Assembly (NCBI GenBank): GCA_017613735.1
Contig: JAGADF010000008.1
Location: forward strand, 186,001-250,000
DNA: 64,000 nt
Direction of reading: 5' to 3'
DNA from: Clostridia bacterium
Lineage (GTDB): Bacteria; Bacillota; Clostridia; Oscillospirales; Acutalibacteraceae
The notes beneath the pieces were generated by a model. The model did not search any database. It saw only the letters and a program-made list of their open reading frames with translations, and had not been told where the DNA came from. The translations under genes and the position numbers were made by a program. Shown in pieces: positions 62,823 to 64,000 of the stretch. Position 1 is the first letter of the stretch, and the number at the start of each line of letters is the position of its first letter.

Positions 62823-64000
62823 TCCTTATTACTTCCCGTTCTGTATTTTAATAATAATTCGTTTTTGATATTCCATAACTTTTCTGACAGGTCGACATAG
62901 TAGTTATGAGGATTCTCAAAGCGGGTTACCTCATCCCAGAGGGTATCAACCTGCTCGGCGCAGTATGTCCTTATCTCCTCAAGCGAGGGCTTTTTATAAA
63001 CGAGCTCACCGCCCTTAAAAATCGGAACGAGAAGCTCGCGCGCGACAAAGCGGCTTATGGTCTTTCTCTTCCAGCTGAAATCGGGGTCGAAAAGCTCAAG
63101 CGGTTCATTCTCATCAACCGTTTCATCCTCGGTAGTCAGATAATCGGCAATAGCCTTGCCGTTTGACATATCGAAAAGACGGTAAACCTTTTTCGACGCG
63201 GGAGTAGTGATTTTGCTTACATTCTCGGAAAGGCTGATTTTAGGAATCTGTTCGCCGTTTTCTTCAACCGCGGCTAATTTATAAACGCAGCCCAAAATCG
63301 GCGAGGACGCGCTTGTAATAAGCCTTTCGCCGACTATAAAACAATCCACCTTACAGCCGTGGAGCATCATATCGCGTATAATATATTCGTCAAGGGAATT
63401 AGAAGCGACTATATCGCAGTCGGGATAACCGCCCGCGTTAAGCATACGGCGCACTTTCTGGGAAAGATAGGAAATATCGCCCGAATCAATACGCACGCTT
63501 TTCGGTCTTATGCCCATAGGCGCAAGCACGGTATCGAATGCCTTAATTGCATTCGGAACGCCCGAATTAACCGTGTCGTAGGTATCGACAATAAGGCTGC
63601 ATTCCTCGGGATTTGCCTTCGCGTAGTCGCAGAAAGCCTCATATTCGCTGTCGTACATCTGGACGAAGGAATGAGTCATTGTATTGAGTGTGGGAATTCC
63701 GAAATCCATACTGCTTTTGACATTGGCTATTGCGCTGCAGCCGCCTATGTACGCGGCTCTTGCGCCGTAGACCGCTCCGTCAAAGCCCTGAGCGCGTCTT
63801 GTACCGAATGCGGCGATTTCACGGCCATGAGCGGCTCTGACAAGCCGGTTCGCCTTTGTGGCGATAAGCGACTGGTGATTAATGCACAGAAGAAGCATAC
63901 TTTCAATAAGCTGAGCTTCAATCGCCTTGCCCTTTACCTTAACAATAGGCTCGTTCGGGAAAACGGGCGTGCCCTCGGGAACAGCCCATACGTCACAGGT
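62819..64000 (-). CDS. Nicotinate phosphoribosyltransferase (partial, N-terminus outside window)
   Basis: 393 C-terminal residues are present and the frame runs open to base 64000. It converts nicotinate and PRPP to nicotinate mononucleotide for NAD salvage. Features are FGTRRAQGFDGAVYGARAAY, TLNTMTHSFVQMYDSEYEAF, SVRIDSGDISYLSQKVRR and IVASNSLDEYII, typical of the bacterial PncB2/NAPRT group. It is followed, overlapping by 4 bp, by the zinc-ribbon protein. Confidence 0.95.
   Translation of the reverse strand, partial: TCDVWAVPEGTPVFPNEPIVKVKGKAIEAQLIESMLLLCINHQSLIATKANRLVRAAHGREIAAFGTRRAQGFDGAVYGARAAYIGGCSAIANVKSSMDFGIPTLNTMTHSFVQMYDSEYEAFCDYAKANPEECSLIVDTYDTVNSGVPNAIKAFDTVLAPMGIRPKSVRIDSGDISYLSQKVRRMLNAGGYPDCDIVASNSLDEYIIRDMMLHGCKVDCFIVGERLITSASSPILGCVYKLAAVEENGEQIPKISLSENVSKITTPASKKVYRLFDMSNGKAIADYLTTEDETVDENEPLELFDPDFSWKRKTISRFVARELLVPIFKGGELVYKKPSLEEIRTYCAEQVDTLWDEVTRFENPHNYYVDLSEKLWNIKNELLLKYRTGSNKE

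Overview
The window looks like chromosomal DNA of an endospore-forming member of the Clostridia, most likely an Oscillospiraceae/Ruminococcaceae-type anaerobe. The reasons are a set of sporulation genes (spoIIGA, sigE, sigK, spoIIR and a BofC-like gene), strong GGAGG-type ribosome binding sites, textbook TTGACA-17-TATAAT promoters, the MEP isoprenoid genes ispD, ispE and ispF, a tRNA gene without an encoded CCA end, and several glycoside hydrolases typical of gut fibre or host-glycan users. Nearly all of the window is coding. I see no prophage, insertion sequence or CRISPR array. The first gene (rpoC) and the last (nicotinate phosphoribosyltransferase) are cut by the window edges.

Layout. 1-7.2 kb: rpoC and rpoB on the minus strand, with their own promoter and no rplJ-rplL in front. 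7.4-7.9 kb: tRNA-Ser(CGA) and a scarred spacer with a 17-bp copy of the tRNA 3' end. 7.9-10.5 kb: a PadR regulator with two HAAS-domain membrane proteins, interrupted by four REP-like palindromes. 10.5-13.7 kb: flavodoxin, a UvrX-type Y-family polymerase coupled to a YolD-like protein, and a 1-phosphofructokinase-type kinase. 13.8-21 kb: membrane-anchored GH3, lipase-like hydrolase, GH29 fucosidase, a shortened DHHW protein and an MBOAT acyltransferase. 21-24 kb: two exported envelope proteins (G5/3D and NAGPA types). 24-28.6 kb: two ABC half-exporters and a GNAT acetyltransferase behind a 36-codon leader ORF and an attenuator. 28.7-31.7 kb: rpsI-rplM, a TtcA-like protein and an ApgM mutase. 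31.8-35.6 kb: MgtE behind a 28-codon leader ORF, then a repeat-rich secreted protein. 35.7-39.2 kb: ispF-ispD-aminotransferase and manA. 39.3-47.5 kb: sigE-spoIIGA, ruvX-PBP1A, a BofC-like gene, a clan GH-G-like glycosidase and sigK. 47.5-51.8 kb: a chromate-transporter pair, a MATE pump and glpK. 51.9-58.7 kb: a tight six-gene run GH20-Na/Pi transporter-yhaM-prmA-alr-DUF4364. 58.8-64 kb: spoIIR, ispE, ACT and DUF711 genes, a zinc-ribbon protein and pncB.

The most striking observations are regulatory. The ABC exporter pair is preceded by a consensus promoter, a 36-codon ORF with a strong Shine-Dalgarno, and RNA segments that can fold either into an intrinsic terminator or into a 9-bp antiterminator. 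This is a ribosome-sensing attenuator of the same general plan as bmrB-bmrCD of Bacillus subtilis. mgtE has a comparable 28-codon, proline-containing leader whose coding region can pair with RNA just before the mgtE ribosome binding site; no M-box is visible. spoIIGA and spoIIR both have the terminator of the upstream gene folded directly over their translation start. All secondary structures were found by eye and were not computed.
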